A DNA stretch of 64,000 nucleotides from Helichrysum umbraculigerum (Eukaryota; Streptophyta; Magnoliopsida; Asterales; Asteraceae). A program made the position numbers and the translations under genes. Below, piece after piece: positions 1 through 12,054 of the stretch. The notes under the pieces are model-generated. The model did not search any database and was not told where the DNA came from. It saw nothing but the letters and a program-made list of their open reading frames with translations. The stretch is taken from contig CATIUR010000006.1 in NCBI GenBank assembly GCA_949592205.1, positions 12,293,001 through 12,357,000 of the forward strand, in the 5' to 3' direction. Numbering within the stretch: the first letter of the stretch is position 1; each line of letters opens with the position of its first letter.

Positions 1-109
1 AACACAGCCATGATTGACCACACCGGATCAACCTCACCCCGAGATAATTGTTTGTTACCACAGACCATGAAAATAAAATACTTGAAAGTGGAATGTGGGC
101 TCTGGCTAG

Positions 110-1740
110 TCATTTGCCTTCCTGGCCCATTGTGTTGCTTTCTTCCGCAGGTGTGCATTCCTCCGGGATCTCATTCATTGGTTCAGGATCATCCATCTCC
201 ACATCATCAACCTGGATTGCTGTTTTTTGAGGAGACACCTTAGAAGCCTTATTGGTTGACGGTTTAAAAGCCTTGCCACCGCTGCCGTCCAAGAGGTCCC
301 CTATTTCTGGATTCTCACTTTTTAGCTTTGCCAGCTTCTCTTGCCAAGCTTCAAGGTTCCAGAAAGATGTGTCCAAGCCTTTGGCACTGGCTTCAGATGC
401 CATGAGGATCCTGGCCTTGAGCACAGCAGCGGCTGCATCCTTCTTAACAACAGCAATCATAACCTCTAGCTCTTCATCAATTCTTTTCTGGGCATCAATT
501 TCCTTCTGAGCAGCATAAGCTTCGGCATCCTTAACCTCTTTCTTCAAGGAGGCTATCTTTTGAGCGGTAGATTCCGCATTAACAGTAGCTGACTTCTTCA
601 TGCTCTCGATCATCTCTTCTTTTTCTTTATAGCGTGTTGTGGCCTGTTCCATAGCCTGAACATATGCTAATAAATATGCAGAAAAAAGAGTTTGATTGCA
701 GGATTAAAAAGGCTAAATGGAATATACCTGCTCAAAGTCCAGAATGGGCTCGTCAGGATCCTCAGAAATAACAGCTTTCCTTTTCTTGACAGTTGACCTG
801 GTGCGAGGGTTAGGGTTTTTTGCCTTACTAGATTCAGGGGCTGATTTCTCCACTTTGATCGGTATATCCTCATCGTCAATGTCCGACAATGAGAAATAGG
901 ATGCTGCTTATAGAAGAGTAAAATTGTTACATAAATAAGATAAGCATTTCTAAGAAAGGGATTTGAAATTTACCTGCTGAAGTAGGAGTAATTTTCTCAG
1001 TCTTCATAATTTCTGATAAAGAAGGAGATGAAAATGTCCTGATGCTCTCGGGAACTTGTAGGAACTTTTGAATCAACTCCTCTGTGTTAGAAAAAGGAGG
1101 AGCCAAATTTTTAAAGACAGCTGCGAGAGAAACTAAACAAATTAGAGATAGAGATACATGTAAAGTTGAATCCTAAGGTAATTCTGACCCTACCCTTTGT
1201 GAGCCAAAAAGTGGGGATCAATTCTTCGTCAGGAAGAGATCTGCGATCAACAAAGAAGAATCTCTCTTTCCAGTTAGGATTGTTCTGAGTGGCGCAAAGG
1301 ACGAGGTATTTACGTTTGGGCTTGATTTTAAAGAGAAAGTAATTCGAACCGTGTGATCGAAGATGGTAGGTTTGGGCTACTTCAAGAATTCCAAGCTGAG
1401 TGTGATGAGATTCATTGACGGAATGGATGACGAAAAGGGTGCGCCAAATCATAGGCATTGCTTGCGAATAGCATAACCCTGTCATGCCGAAGAAATCGCT
1501 AAAAATCTTCGGGAATGGATAACTGAGTCCTAAAGTAAAGGGAAATTCAGGGAAGCATATCCATCGGTCCGATCGATGATCAGCATGGAGACTAGGATCA
1601 TGAGGTCGGAAAATGGCGTTTCTGGGGAAAGCGTTCTTAAGTTTTTCTAAGTCGGGACCGGATAATGAAGATGGGACAGGATCGGAGATCATTTTCTGAT
1701 CGATGAATTCGGGAAGGTCACTTCTAGTTACGGGTTTCAT
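110..1740 (-). CDS. Spliced antisense extra gene (aORF) of a Tat-type retrotransposon; PF04195-like N-terminus plus coiled coil
   Basis: Four exons fit one frame with GT-AG borders: 1740-1194, 1120-974, 903-728 and 655-110. They add to 1416 bp, a predicted 471 aa. All junctions keep frame: the first two introns are phase 1 and the third is phase 0. Residues about 60-110 (WICFPEFPFTLGLSYPFP, then FFGMTGL and a conserved WR) resemble the plant domain Pfam calls 'transposase (putative) gypsy type' (PF04195). A charged linker follows with SLSDIDDEDIPI and a KKRK basic stretch that could be a nuclear signal. Exon 4 opens with a long Lys/Glu/Ala coiled coil (about residues 292-375) and ends in an acidic tail. 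The gene runs against its host element and sits just before the 3' LTR, as reported for antisense additional ORFs of Tat elements. Its function is unknown. The reading frame is intact despite the element's age. Splice sites are inferred by eye. Confidence 0.75.
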
Positions 1741-1940
1741 AATTAACGAAAAACAAAAAAGAAGAGAGAAAGGTAATACCTGAAAACGTGTAGAGAAGAA
1801 GACGGAGTGGAAGTTAAGTGTGCGTCAGGATAGCTATAAGTATCCAGGCACAGTTATCCGTGCAACTACCTAACTCGATTTGAGCGGGAAGTTACAACGT
1901 TAAGGATCCTTATAAACGTTATAACTTCGGGGGCAATCGT

Positions 1941-3039
1941 TGTGGGTAGATTTTTATCTTACTTTGCAGGATCCTTACCAGCTTCATAATACTATTACTC
2001 AGGTATGGAAGTTGTTTACGTTTATTATTCGTATCAAAGGATATTGATGATTTGTAAGTCTGCATTCAGGATCACGAATATAACTGAGGATCCCGGGAGT
2101 ATCTTTGTTATTTGTCTTGCAGGATCCTATTCAGGATATATTTATCTAACACAATTATGCAGGATTCTGGACCAGAAAGATATTTATTTAAGGATCCTAT
2201 GGTCAATCTCGGAGTACACATAGCTCAGGATCCTGGACTTATCTTAGTTAAGGATCATGAACTATATGACACATTTATTTTTCTTGAGTATTGACCAGGT
2301 CTTAGAAGAAACGCGTTAATGAGATATGCTCTGGATTACGTGAAGAGGATCTGATACAATTCCATGAAGACGAAGTCTTATGCACGTGTGGAATAGAGTC
2401 AAAAGAGACATTGGAGGTCTTCATCATTCCTCGGAGGATCCCTGATATTTCGGAATTATTGTTAAACGCTCTTAGTATATAAATGAGGCTCGGATGATCA
2501 CTTAGTTTAACGAATACTTGCTATTTTTCACCTGTAAACACTCACACACTCTGCTCTCATTCTCGTTCACGATCATTTCATCAACACTTAGCTAAAATCA
2601 CACACAAATTCACATAGCCGATCATCCTTGTGCTCTTAGTTTGTAATCAATTACTTTCATTTTTATAAGATTAACAAAGGCAAGGATCGTTTGATCCTTC
2701 CCGAGGTTTTGTGCCGGCGATCAACCTTGATCAAGGGCTTTCCTCGTATATCATTGTGTCGACTTTATTTATTTGTCATTTATATTGCTTCCGTAGCATT
2801 CTGTTCACATTTTTTATCGTCAACATTGTCATTATCTTTAGTTTATACTCAAACTTTGATATTTAAACGTTTGTTCAACAAGGATCCACGGATTCAATCA
2901 ATCTTTTTAGCACAAAATATTGACTTGCTAATAGAGATAATCGTGTAAAGGCGTAATTATCTTGATAGTAATTTTACACCTGACCTCACAAACTAATTTT
3001 TGATCACTTAATTGCTTTTAGTAATTTTTGACCAAAACA
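1941..3039 (+). repeat. 3' LTR of the left-hand Tat-type element
   Basis: The start is taken at TGTGGGTAG after the purine tract and is uncertain by a few bases. The end is AAAACA at 3039. GGATC recurs many times. A TATA-like TATATAAAT lies at about 2477-2485, matching in position the TATAAAT of the LTR at 6284. No target duplication is testable because the 5' LTR is outside the window. Confidence 0.65.
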
Positions 3040-4920
3040 CCACGGTTTGGGCTTGCTCAAATACGGGCTCGGCCATGATATGTGGTTGGTCCGTCTACGG
3101 CTTGGGCTTTGTCCAGCTATGGCTTGGGCCGATGCACGGGTCATGAACTCATGATTTCTCACATTCGGGATCCTAATTCGATAAATTTTGTTGTCGCTCT
3201 AATAACTTCATTTTACGTCCATTTTTCACAATTCTTTCGGCTACATCTTCGTTTTTACCTGAATAACAAAATAACCCGAATAAACACAATATTTAAGCAA
3301 TTTAGTTAGTAAATTATGTAAAAAATTGACAAGATAACGTACGTAAAACACATGACTTTTAACACGTTATCATAAACCTTTGGTGTTATGTGTCTTTCGG
3401 ATTCAGTAATCCAAATACAAATTCGATACTCTGTGTGAATCAACTGTTCTCACATTCGTGATGAAATAATGTACTCAATTTTGTTATTGTGGCAAAATTA
3501 AACATTGACTTCTTAATTGAGTTTGTTTAAATCATTATAATAGTAATCATAAATTGTTACTCCCTTCATCCCAATCTATTAGTCCACCTTTACATTTTGG
3601 TATGTCCTAAAATAACTGTCCTATTACAAAAATAACCAATAAAGATGCTTGAAAATGGTAAAGATGACATTTCTTAAAGTGTGCATTTCTTGTCTGTTGA
3701 AAATAATTTTGTATGAAGGGAGTGTTGATTAAGTTCTGGGATCTTACTTATAAGACCTAGGATGTACCTATGCCCAATTACATATTAACCTGTGTAAGTA
3801 CTTTTTAAACTACAAGTATTGATTACTTGGTTTAACTTTGACATAAACACAAGTTAAACTTTTATAATATATAAAATAAATAAAAGTAAGAACCACCACA
3901 ACAATTTTAACTTTTCAACGATGTAATATATTTATTGTTTTGAACTAAAGAATCAAGCTATAGATGCGGAAGATATTAAACTCATGTTAATCTATTTATA
4001 CCCGTTGAATTACAAATTGCTTTCTTTTATGTAATTGTTTGGAATTAAACTTGTGACTATGACAAAGAGTTCAAGTGTAAACAAGTTGAATCACTGGTCA
4101 TTGATGTTTACAGCAATTAATGGACCATAATAAATATGCAATGTATACAAGTGTGAAAGAACAAACATTCCCTTTATATAGATAGAGAATGCATGTCTTC
4201 TTACAAGTTTAGTTTTGACGTGTCAGCCATCGCATGGAGCGGTACCGAATCCCTTTGATGCCAAGCTTCTTTTGTACGATACAAGGTGACGTCGCACGCA
4301 TGGTAGGTGCCCGGATCTTGTCGTTGAGGAACCGCACGACCAATCGACAAATTAAGTTCGTCGGTGTTGAAAGTTTATATTTATAATGCTGGGAATCCCA
4401 AGTTTTATTACTACTACGAACCTAATAAACCTTACTATGGTAGTAAGTTGTAAATATGACTTATGTATCGTTCTTTAAACTACATCGGGCATGAGATTTT
4501 ACGCGGATTAACTATCTTTTGTGATTTAGCGAGAATTTAAAGCTTTAGAAGTTTTAATTTACAATTTAACTACGAGAATTAATTAGAGTAATTAGAAGTG
4601 AAGTGTACGGATACTAATTAAGACAACTTATGGATTACGCGAAAACGTGGGTCCATGGACCCACCTTGTAGAAACATAGATTTGCCTTTGCTCGTTATCT
4701 TATACATACAAGTGTAATGCTCTTTTGCATTAGGCTGCAAACGAATATCTGGAGTGCAAGTTAAAACGAATTTAGGTGAAACCTGCTACAAAGATCAAAA
4801 AGTGGGTCCAAAAATCATCCACGACTCGGTTCAACTGTCAAATTAAAAGTGGGATTTTAACACCGCTAATGTAGCGGTTTAACATAATTTATGGCCAAAA
4901 AGTAAAGACTTACTAAATCT
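3040..4920. other. Intergenic, no gene seen; contains one Stowaway-like MITE
   Basis: AT-rich sequence without a supportable ORF. Apart from the MITE at 3560-3722, nothing was recognised. The stretch 3040-3170 has repeated 'GGCTTGGGC / GGCTCGG' wording and may be older repeat. Confidence 0.5.
3560..3722. mobile_element. Stowaway-like MITE
   Basis: Left end CTCCCTTCATCCC preceded by TA, right end GTATGAAGGGAG, inverted and close to the Stowaway consensus CTCCCTCCGTCCC. Right TA is changed to TG. Length about 163 bp. Confidence 0.6.
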
Positions 4921-5235
4921 CACTACAAGAGAAATGAGATCTAGTGATAGAGACGACTTCAAGTCTTATCACTATTAATATCATTAGTCACGAAAGATAT
5001 TTAATAAGTTGTCACTCCATTGATGCTACAAATAAGTGACGAATGCTATATGTTTGTCAATATGGGATCACTATATATTTGTCAATATGTGATCGCTAGT
5101 TAGACCTAAAAATATTATAGTAATCATTTAATGAAAAATATATAAGTGAACGAAAGATGCTTGTCACTAAATTGAAAGGTTAAGTGACGAAATCTGCAAG
5201 TCACTAAATTTCATTTATTAGAACGAGTTGGGTGG
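4921..5235. mobile_element. End of a CACTA (CMC/EnSpm) transposon with subterminal repeats
   Basis: Starts CACTACAAGAG, the standard CACTA terminus. It is followed by repeated AGTGA(C/T) units in both orientations (AAGTGACGAA, GTCACTAAA), the usual arrangement of transposase-binding subterminal repeats. No matching TTGTAGTG end was found on the right, so this is a truncated end or a degraded short copy. Confidence 0.6.
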
Positions 5236-5239
5236 TTAT

Positions 5240-5687
5240 TGTAACATCCCGAAATTTAATGTATTATTATATTGCGTGTAATATATTTATTTACAAGTTG
5301 ACGAATAAAATTTTATTAGTCTCCAAGTATTTACGTATATAATTAGTCGGGAACAATTAATTAGTGGTGTATTTTAAAGTAAACTAGACTAAAGGGGCTG
5401 GAAGTATAATTATTCAATAAAATTAAATTAAAATAAAATACACCCACATATACATACATCCATACGATACATACAAATGCAGGCATCCTTAACCTTCCAA
5501 AACATTCCAGAGAGAGAGAGACATGGAGAGAGAGGGCGACGAGAGAAAGAGAGAGGGATGAGGGAGATTAAGCTCAAATCATCAAATAAAGTCTAAAAAA
5601 GTTGAATTCCATCTCTATTAATCATTTGTAACATAAGGTATGTAATTGTTCTTGTTTTTTTTTACCTAGAATTTGGGGAAAGTGGTG
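5240..5687 (+). repeat. Fragment of a chromovirus-type LTR with a GA-rich tract
   Basis: Begins TGTAACATCCCGAAATTT, typical of the start of Tekay/Del-type LTRs in plants. About 5510-5563 is almost pure GA-rich repeat. It is interrupted at 5688 by the target site of the next LTR, so it is probably the oldest layer here. Confidence 0.45.
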
Positions 5688-6283
5688 ATTTTTGTAACAC
5701 CCCCAAATTTACTGTTTAGCGGAAGCATACTTTGGGTGTTACTAATCAATAATCAAAGCACAAAGATATATAGTAAACGACTCTATATGCGTCGTTTTAA
5801 CAAAATATATTGATATTTAATTGTTTACAACATTTACAGCCAATACATAGCTCGTGTTCGATTAAATGAGAGATTTCAGTACATAAGTACTTGTACAAAA
5901 TATACTAATACAAGAAAATCTCAAATGTTTGCATGCTGACTCGAGCTATTGATTTCCTGATGCAGTCCAAACCTACTGCTGGGTACCTGCGATACATGCT
6001 AAAGTGGGTCAGCTAAAAGCTGGTGAGCTCACAGGTTTGAAATCAGATAATATCGTATAAACCGCAAGATTTAAGTAATTGAATTGCATCCAGCAATTGA
6101 TAATGTAAGTGTATACAGCCATGAGCACATAGTTGAGCTTAACTCGTGGGTCAAGGTCACATCCTGAGCGTTTTTGCCTCCACGAGTGCCTAATCAACAC
6201 TCGTCTTCCCAAATATTAGTACGTCCGTTTACCTGGTTAGTGCTTGATAACCCGGACGAGGAGGGTCAATACTATATGGTACC

Positions 6284-7663
6284 TGTTTGGGGCTAAATTT
6301 TATAGTTAGGATACAGGATCCTGAAGTCTCTAGTTACTATTGAAAATTATATCTAGGATCATGCATATGTTCAGGATAAAGCTAAGACTAAGGATCCTGA
6401 GATTCTATATTTATATGATACATGTAATCAAGATCTTGGATATATCTAGGATCCTTCTTGGATCAAGGATCCCGGTTATGGATGAGTATTTAGGATCCTG
6501 AGTACTATAGAAATCTTAGACATACTCAGGATCTCACATATGTTTAGGATCTCAGATGGCCAGGATCCCGAATATGTTAAGTATCTCGGGATCAGATGTT
6601 ACTAATATTTATTTGTCAGTTTATGTTCAGGATCTTGGATATTCAGGATCCCGGGTGATCAGGATCCAGGATATATTCAGGATCATGTATTACTACCTTG
6701 TTGTTCTCTTTCCTTTTGACCAGGTCATACGCGGTTTGAGGGATAGATAACCACCTCCGAAATGCTTGGAAGGAGACTATTTCAAGGATAATTCAGCATG
6801 TGTTCCACATTTGGTCAATATGAACATTGTAGAAGCTCAAGATATCTCGGAGAGGATCCCGAAGATCTCGGAGGATCCCTGATTTTTAGGAATTATTTGT
6901 TATGCAGCCTTAGTATAAATACGAGGCAAAGATGATCATTAGGCTAACTTCTGCTCACTTTTTACTCCCATTAACACTCACACTCTGCTCAAACACCTTC
7001 CACACAAACACTTAACCATTTCTCATCAAATTACTCACCCGAATACTTAGTTGATCCTCTTTGTGCTCATAGTTTGTAATTATCCTGAGTTTACGTAATA
7101 AAATCATCAAAGGCAAGGAACGATTGTTCCTTCCCGAGGTTTTATGCCTGCGATCAACCTTGATCAAGGGCTTTCCTCGTACATCCTTGTGTCGATCGCA
7201 TTTATTTTGTATTTTCGTTGTTTAATTTGCATTCCGTTGATCCTTTAATCATATATTCTACATTATCCTGATTTTATCTTACATTTATCATAAAGATACG
7301 TATTTATCTTGTTTCTAATCATATTTTTATCGCAGTAATTGCATTATTATTCTGTTTCAAGCATTTTTATTGATTGTGATCATATATTTTTTGCATAACT
7401 TGCATTATCCTGAAAATACTTTACATTTTACTTAAACTTTTGGAATAATCTTATTTGTAAACACTTATTTTCACCGTTAAACACATTTTTAACAAGGATC
7501 CACGAATCCAAGGATTCAAGGCATAATTTTCATTCAAAGTTGTCATTTACTCATATAGATAATCGTGTAAAAGCGTAATTATCTTGAAAGTAATTTATAG
7601 CACCCAACCTCACTTTTCTAAGTTTGATCACTTAATTGCTTAGTGTAATTTTTGACCAAAACA
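6284..7663 (+). repeat. 5' LTR of the Tat-type element
   Basis: TG...CA ends. Dense in GGATC/GGATCC motifs, especially 6310-6680. TATA-like AGTATAAATACGAGG at about 6910 and a conserved block near the 3' end with ACCAAAACA. Near-identical to 23741-25120. Confidence 0.88.
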
Positions 7664-7665
7664 GT

Positions 7666-7683
7666 TTGGCGCCCACCGTGGAG
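7666..7683 (+). promoter_or_regulatory. Primer-binding site of the Tat-type element
   Basis: TTGGCGCCCACCGTGGAG starts 2 bp after the LTR end. TGGCGCCCACCGTGGGG-like sites are standard for Tat/Ogre/Retand elements. Which tRNA primes it was not checked. Confidence 0.75.
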
Positions 7684-7758
7684 CAAGTGGTACTTTTCAT
7701 AATTAAATTCTTGTTAAAATCCTTGTTAATTCACTTTTTTCAAAGGTTTTTGTCAAAA

Positions 7759-9483
7759 ATGTCGACACAAGGACAACCTATATCTTCTATTGTGCCCTCA
7801 TCGACATCTGTGATGACCAATATACCTCATACTTCCCCTTTATTTTCATCACAACGGGGACCAGAGAATATCTATAGGAGGACAGCTTCCACAAGATCTA
7901 CCTTCTCAGGATCCGGGATCACAGATCAGGACCCCGTTATTATTTCTAACAGGATTATTGTGGCTTTGTTTTCACAGGTGAATGAGCAATTAGGACGTGT
8001 GGAACAGAGTAACGAGGCCCTGAAGAAGGATCTTGAAAGCTTGAGCGGAAGAATCAGCACTCCCCCTAATCAGGATACTACTCCTTTTCGGAGCAGGATC
8101 CTGGATTTCAACACTCCGGCATTTGAAAGTATTGGAGCAGATTGCATTTTCATGCAAGGAACTACTGGGATCTTGACACCTCGGGATCCTGAGCAGACTC
8201 CAGGATCCTCAATCATGTCGCCTAACAGTGGTAATATATCTTATTGTTGTTCTTTTGGTACTAACAATGTGCAGGATCTTGGAGTAAGCCCTATAATAAA
8301 AAGGGAGTTGCAGAAACTGAAAGACATGATATCAAGTGTTCCTGGTGTTGTTCAACCTATTCCTGAAGTCGCTCCATCAGCCCACAGGATCTCGAGATTT
8401 GCACCACCGATTTGTGATGCTGAGATCCCGAAAAGATTAAAGACTCCTAGCATGAAGCTTTACGATGGAACGACGGATCCTGAGGAGCACATCGCCCAGT
8501 ATAGGGAAAGGATGGAGATCATTCCGATTCCTGCTGATCTCATAGAAGCGTGCTTATGCAAAGGATTTGGATCAACTCTGACAGGATCCGCTTTAAAATG
8601 GCTGTTAAACGTTCCTCCCTATTCTATTACTTCGTTTGCTCATATGGTTAATTTATTTAATAATCAATTTTCTTGTAGTAGATCATTTGAAAAATTAACC
8701 ATTGATTTATATAGAATTGTTCAAAGGGCTAATGAGTCACTTCGAGATTTTGTAGGAAGATTTGGAAGAGAATCTTTGGATATACCTAACTTAGATATGG
8801 CTACTGCAGCACAGGCCTTTTAGTTGGGGATCAATAGGGATTCTCCATTTTATGAGGATCTTGTGATGAATCCTTGCAGAAACCTTGATGAAGTCAGGAA
8901 TAGAGCTCTGAGGTTCATAAGGCTAGAAGAGGACGCTTTGATCCAGAAAATGGTGGAAATTTCATCAACATATGACATGCCCAACAGTAAATCAGAATCA
9001 TCCTTGTACAGATCCAACAGGAACAAGTCTTATGCCAGAAATGAGGATCGTCGGATCATTGCAATTGGAGAGGATGACGAAGAATATCCTAAGCTAACTG
9101 ATTATTGTTTTTCTATTGACACTACAGGTATCTTGTGTGCTATGCATGGTCTTGGAGATAAGGCGAGATGGCCAAAAAGAAATCATAAAGCCGTCGCTTG
9201 GAAGGATAAGACTAAGTGGTGCGCATATCATAAGGATTTCGGTCACGTAACTGAGGATTGCATACCCCTCAGAAAGGAAATCAGCCATCTGCTCAGCAAG
9301 GGATACTTGAAGGAGCTACTTGGAAGAAAGAAGGATCACGGCCGGGATCATGACAAGGCTCTGGATCCCGAAACTCAGGATAATCATAGGATCCCACACA
9401 GAGCAAGATCATCACCGTCGAACGCCAAGTCAAGATCAATAGTGATCAACGGGAAGCGAAGGGTTGCTACACAACATCAATGA
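7759..9483 (+). pseudogene. gag of the Tat-type element, one in-frame stop
   Basis: Start chosen at MSTQGQPISS (7759) because the upstream ATG in the same frame (7636) lies inside the LTR before the primer site. The frame reads 354 residues, meets TAG at 8821-8823, and continues 219 more to 9483. The segment from about residue 235 (LKTPSMKLYDGTTDPEEH, then GSALKWLLNVPP, FNNQFSCSRSFEKL and ESLRDFVGRFGRE) is the usual Tat gag core. Near the C-terminus WCAYHKDFGHVTEDC is a CCHC-type zinc-knuckle motif. It would form the virus-like particle and bind element RNA. The stop may come from a CAG to TAG change, since Q/R-type residues are common before the following LGI. No protease or pol frame follows. 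GGATC motifs recur inside the coding sequence as well. Confidence 0.85.
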
Positions 9484-11150
9484 GATCTACTACCAAGCCT
9501 CCATTAGCATAGCAATCAATGGAAAAAGGCATGGGATATCTTGGCTACAATCAGATAAGGTATCAAAGAAGTGCGACTCCATTATGAGGATCCTAAGGTG
9601 GAAAAGGATAGGACGAATGTTATTGCATGCTGATACGTTCAAGGAAGCAAGATTCCTGATCTTGGCAAACGTGGTGGTGGAATACAAATCTAATTGGTAA
9701 ATCATTACTCGTAAACATGGCGGTATCCTGAAATATGAACGATGCTGCATAAGTTAAAGATTCTGAAAGGTCAGCAACTTCTTATCTGTCACTTAAGTAA
9801 AAGTCTACTAGATGTTGATGCCAGGTACTCTTATCTTAAAAAAATTATGTTTGCATTGGTTATCTTGAAATACATTCTATGCATGATAAGATTAATCAAT
9901 TATTAAATATAAAAACCAGGAATGTCACTGTGAATAACTAAATGATCTCGGAAATTAGATGTTTATAATCCTATAATGAGATTGTAGAAATATGATAAAA
10001 CTTTATGTTTTGACAAAACTTTACTGGCGATCTTTAAAATAAAATATGGATACAATATGCTTAGTTAGGTTAAGATATGGTACTCAAATCACCTCAAAGG
10101 TATGACATGCAACAGGATGTTGATTGTAAATTTTAAAGTACCAATAATGAAATAGATTATGAAACATCAACCGAAGGTTTACTATTAACTAAAGATATCA
10201 GTATAAAATATATAGGTGTATGTTAGTTACTAATCATCATTGCAAATATGCCCCAAGGATAATTAGACTAGTTTTGTATTTAGATATGCTTTAAGATTCT
10301 GCCGGTAACTTCGGGATCTTCAACTGATGCTATGTTGGTGATCTTGAGTTTGAGGATAATTGGACATATCAGGTTCTGGGGGCAAGTCAGGATCATAGAT
10401 GTAGTCGATCATTAGAATTTTTTGCAGAAGGATCATTGTTGTTGCGATATTTTGAGGATCCTAAAGCATAAGCGAAATTGAAGGATATGCACGGAGGAAT
10501 CTGCGGAAACTATCCTGGGGGCATACAGGGAAACGTTCAGAACCGATGCATCCAATTATCTATCTGTGATCAATGTTTAATTGGCGTGGATGCTGGAAAA
10601 CGGGGCCATGTTGATGGGGAACTACTTTCAAGATCCTGAAATGCTATTCACCTAAAACTCTATCATGTGTAAGTTGAGTATTTATATTCAACATAAAAAG
10701 GTACACCTATGATGCTTAACTTTTTATTAATTTTTATATTCTTTACTATATATGTATGTGTGTATCATAATTATATATTAATATATGAATGAAAATCTTT
10801 CATAATTATTATTTTCATTCGAATCTGACACTGACTTAAGCATCGGATGAGTGTTAGGCAAACTAACACCCACCTTTACCCAAGATCTTGTGTTTGTTAT
10901 AGTTCATGCATCTAAGGATCAGGGAATGAAGATTAGGGGTTGGCCACCTCTCCTCCGTTAAGAATCCCAGCGATTCTCTAAGGTTTAGAGGTTTGCTGAC
11001 GCATAAACACCTCTCTAAGAATTTGGGTTTCCACACCCCGCCGGGTGTGCACGATGTTTGATTATAGTGTCAGGGTTAGGGAATCGTGGTTGCCTCTGGT
11101 GCCCGACAACTTCATTTCCATTGGCCTATAGATCAAACTCTTCCGATTGT
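9484..11150. other. Non-coding internal region of the Tat-type element, first part
   Basis: Short ORFs only (up to 79 aa); none resembles pol. GGATC/GGATAA words continue at lower density. Nothing else recognised. Confidence 0.6.
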
Positions 11151-11154
11151 CGGC

Positions 11155-11760
11155 ACTGAGTGCACTAGGTGCCGACATAAGGTTTGTGTCGTTTTCACGT
11201 CACTCTAAGGTTTGTAATGTTTTCACATTACCTAAGGTTTTGGCGTATTCACGTCACTAAGTACACAAGGCTTGTAATGTTTTTACATTATCTATTACGC
11301 AAGGTTTGTAATGTTTTCACATTACCAATTGGTTAGGCATATTCATGTCTCAAATGGCTTGGCCCACGAATCAAACGGTTGTAATGTTTTCACATTACCA
11401 AATGGTTTGGCATTTACATGTCACGAAAATTGATTTATCAAAAGTTTTCTTAAGGTTTGTAATGTTTTACATATTACCAAAATATTTTTATTGGCATAGG
11501 CCGTAAAAGATTCAAATGGTTGTAATATTATCATATTACCAAAATATTTTTCGAATTTAATCCAAAGATTATGATTGTTATAATGTTTTCACATTATTCA
11601 AAATTTATGATATTTTCAGAAATAATTGCAATATTTTTACATGACTTAAATTTTTTGACAGATTTTATGTCATTCTTAAAGAGAAACAAAAAAAAATCGT
11701 AATGTTTTGATATTATGAAGATAATTGGAATGTTTTAATGTTATTGAAATCATATAACAA
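11155..11760. repeat. Degenerate array of GTAATG-TTTTCA-CATTAC mini-hairpins
   Basis: A unit of about 25-60 bp with core GTAATGTTTTCACATTAC recurs around ten times between 11210 and 11590, with variants such as GTGTCGTTTTCACGTCAC at the left and AT-richer forms at the right. The core is self-complementary with a 6-bp stem and 6-nt loop. Two more degraded copies lie near 11940-11985. Confidence 0.75.
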
Positions 11761-12054
11761 TATTATATTTCAGGATCACTGGATTATCCCAAGAGAAATC
11801 CTGATATCTTATTTGAACATATTGAGATTTGTTTCAGGATCCTGAGATACAGGGATTCTGAGTCAAAGATCATAAAAATGGTCATGATGTTTACAGGTTA
11901 TTCGAAAGACTTTGACACTATTGTGTCATTTTAAAATGTTAGTAATGTTTTCACGTTATTTTGGCAATCTTTGATATTGTCATATTACAGGATATAATCA
12001 TCACTGTTGATGGTTTTAATATGCTTCTCAATATGAAGTATGTTTCAGGATCCT

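Larger units (their letters stand above)
1..3039 (+). mobile_element. 3' end of a Tat-type Ty3 LTR retrotransposon, entering from the left
   Basis: The window opens inside this element. Going right it holds an antisense spliced gene (110-1740), a purine-rich tract at about 1924-1936 (ACTTCGGGGGCAA) and an LTR ending AAAACA at 3039. The LTR's last part matches, with divergence, the end of the LTRs of the complete element at 6284-25120: both share AACAAGGATCCACG, a stretch with GATAATCGTGTAAA, and TTTTTGACCAAAACA at the very end. An antisense extra gene next to the 3' LTR is a known layout in the Tat lineage. No pol is visible because the 5' part lies outside the window. This is a different, older member of the same broad family, not a fragment of the element at 6284. 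Confidence 0.75.

Noticed and set aside
1111..1740. Single-exon 209-aa reading of the antisense gene
   Set aside because: The last ~27 residues come from reading through a GT-AG intron; the four-exon model extends the frame to 471 codons.
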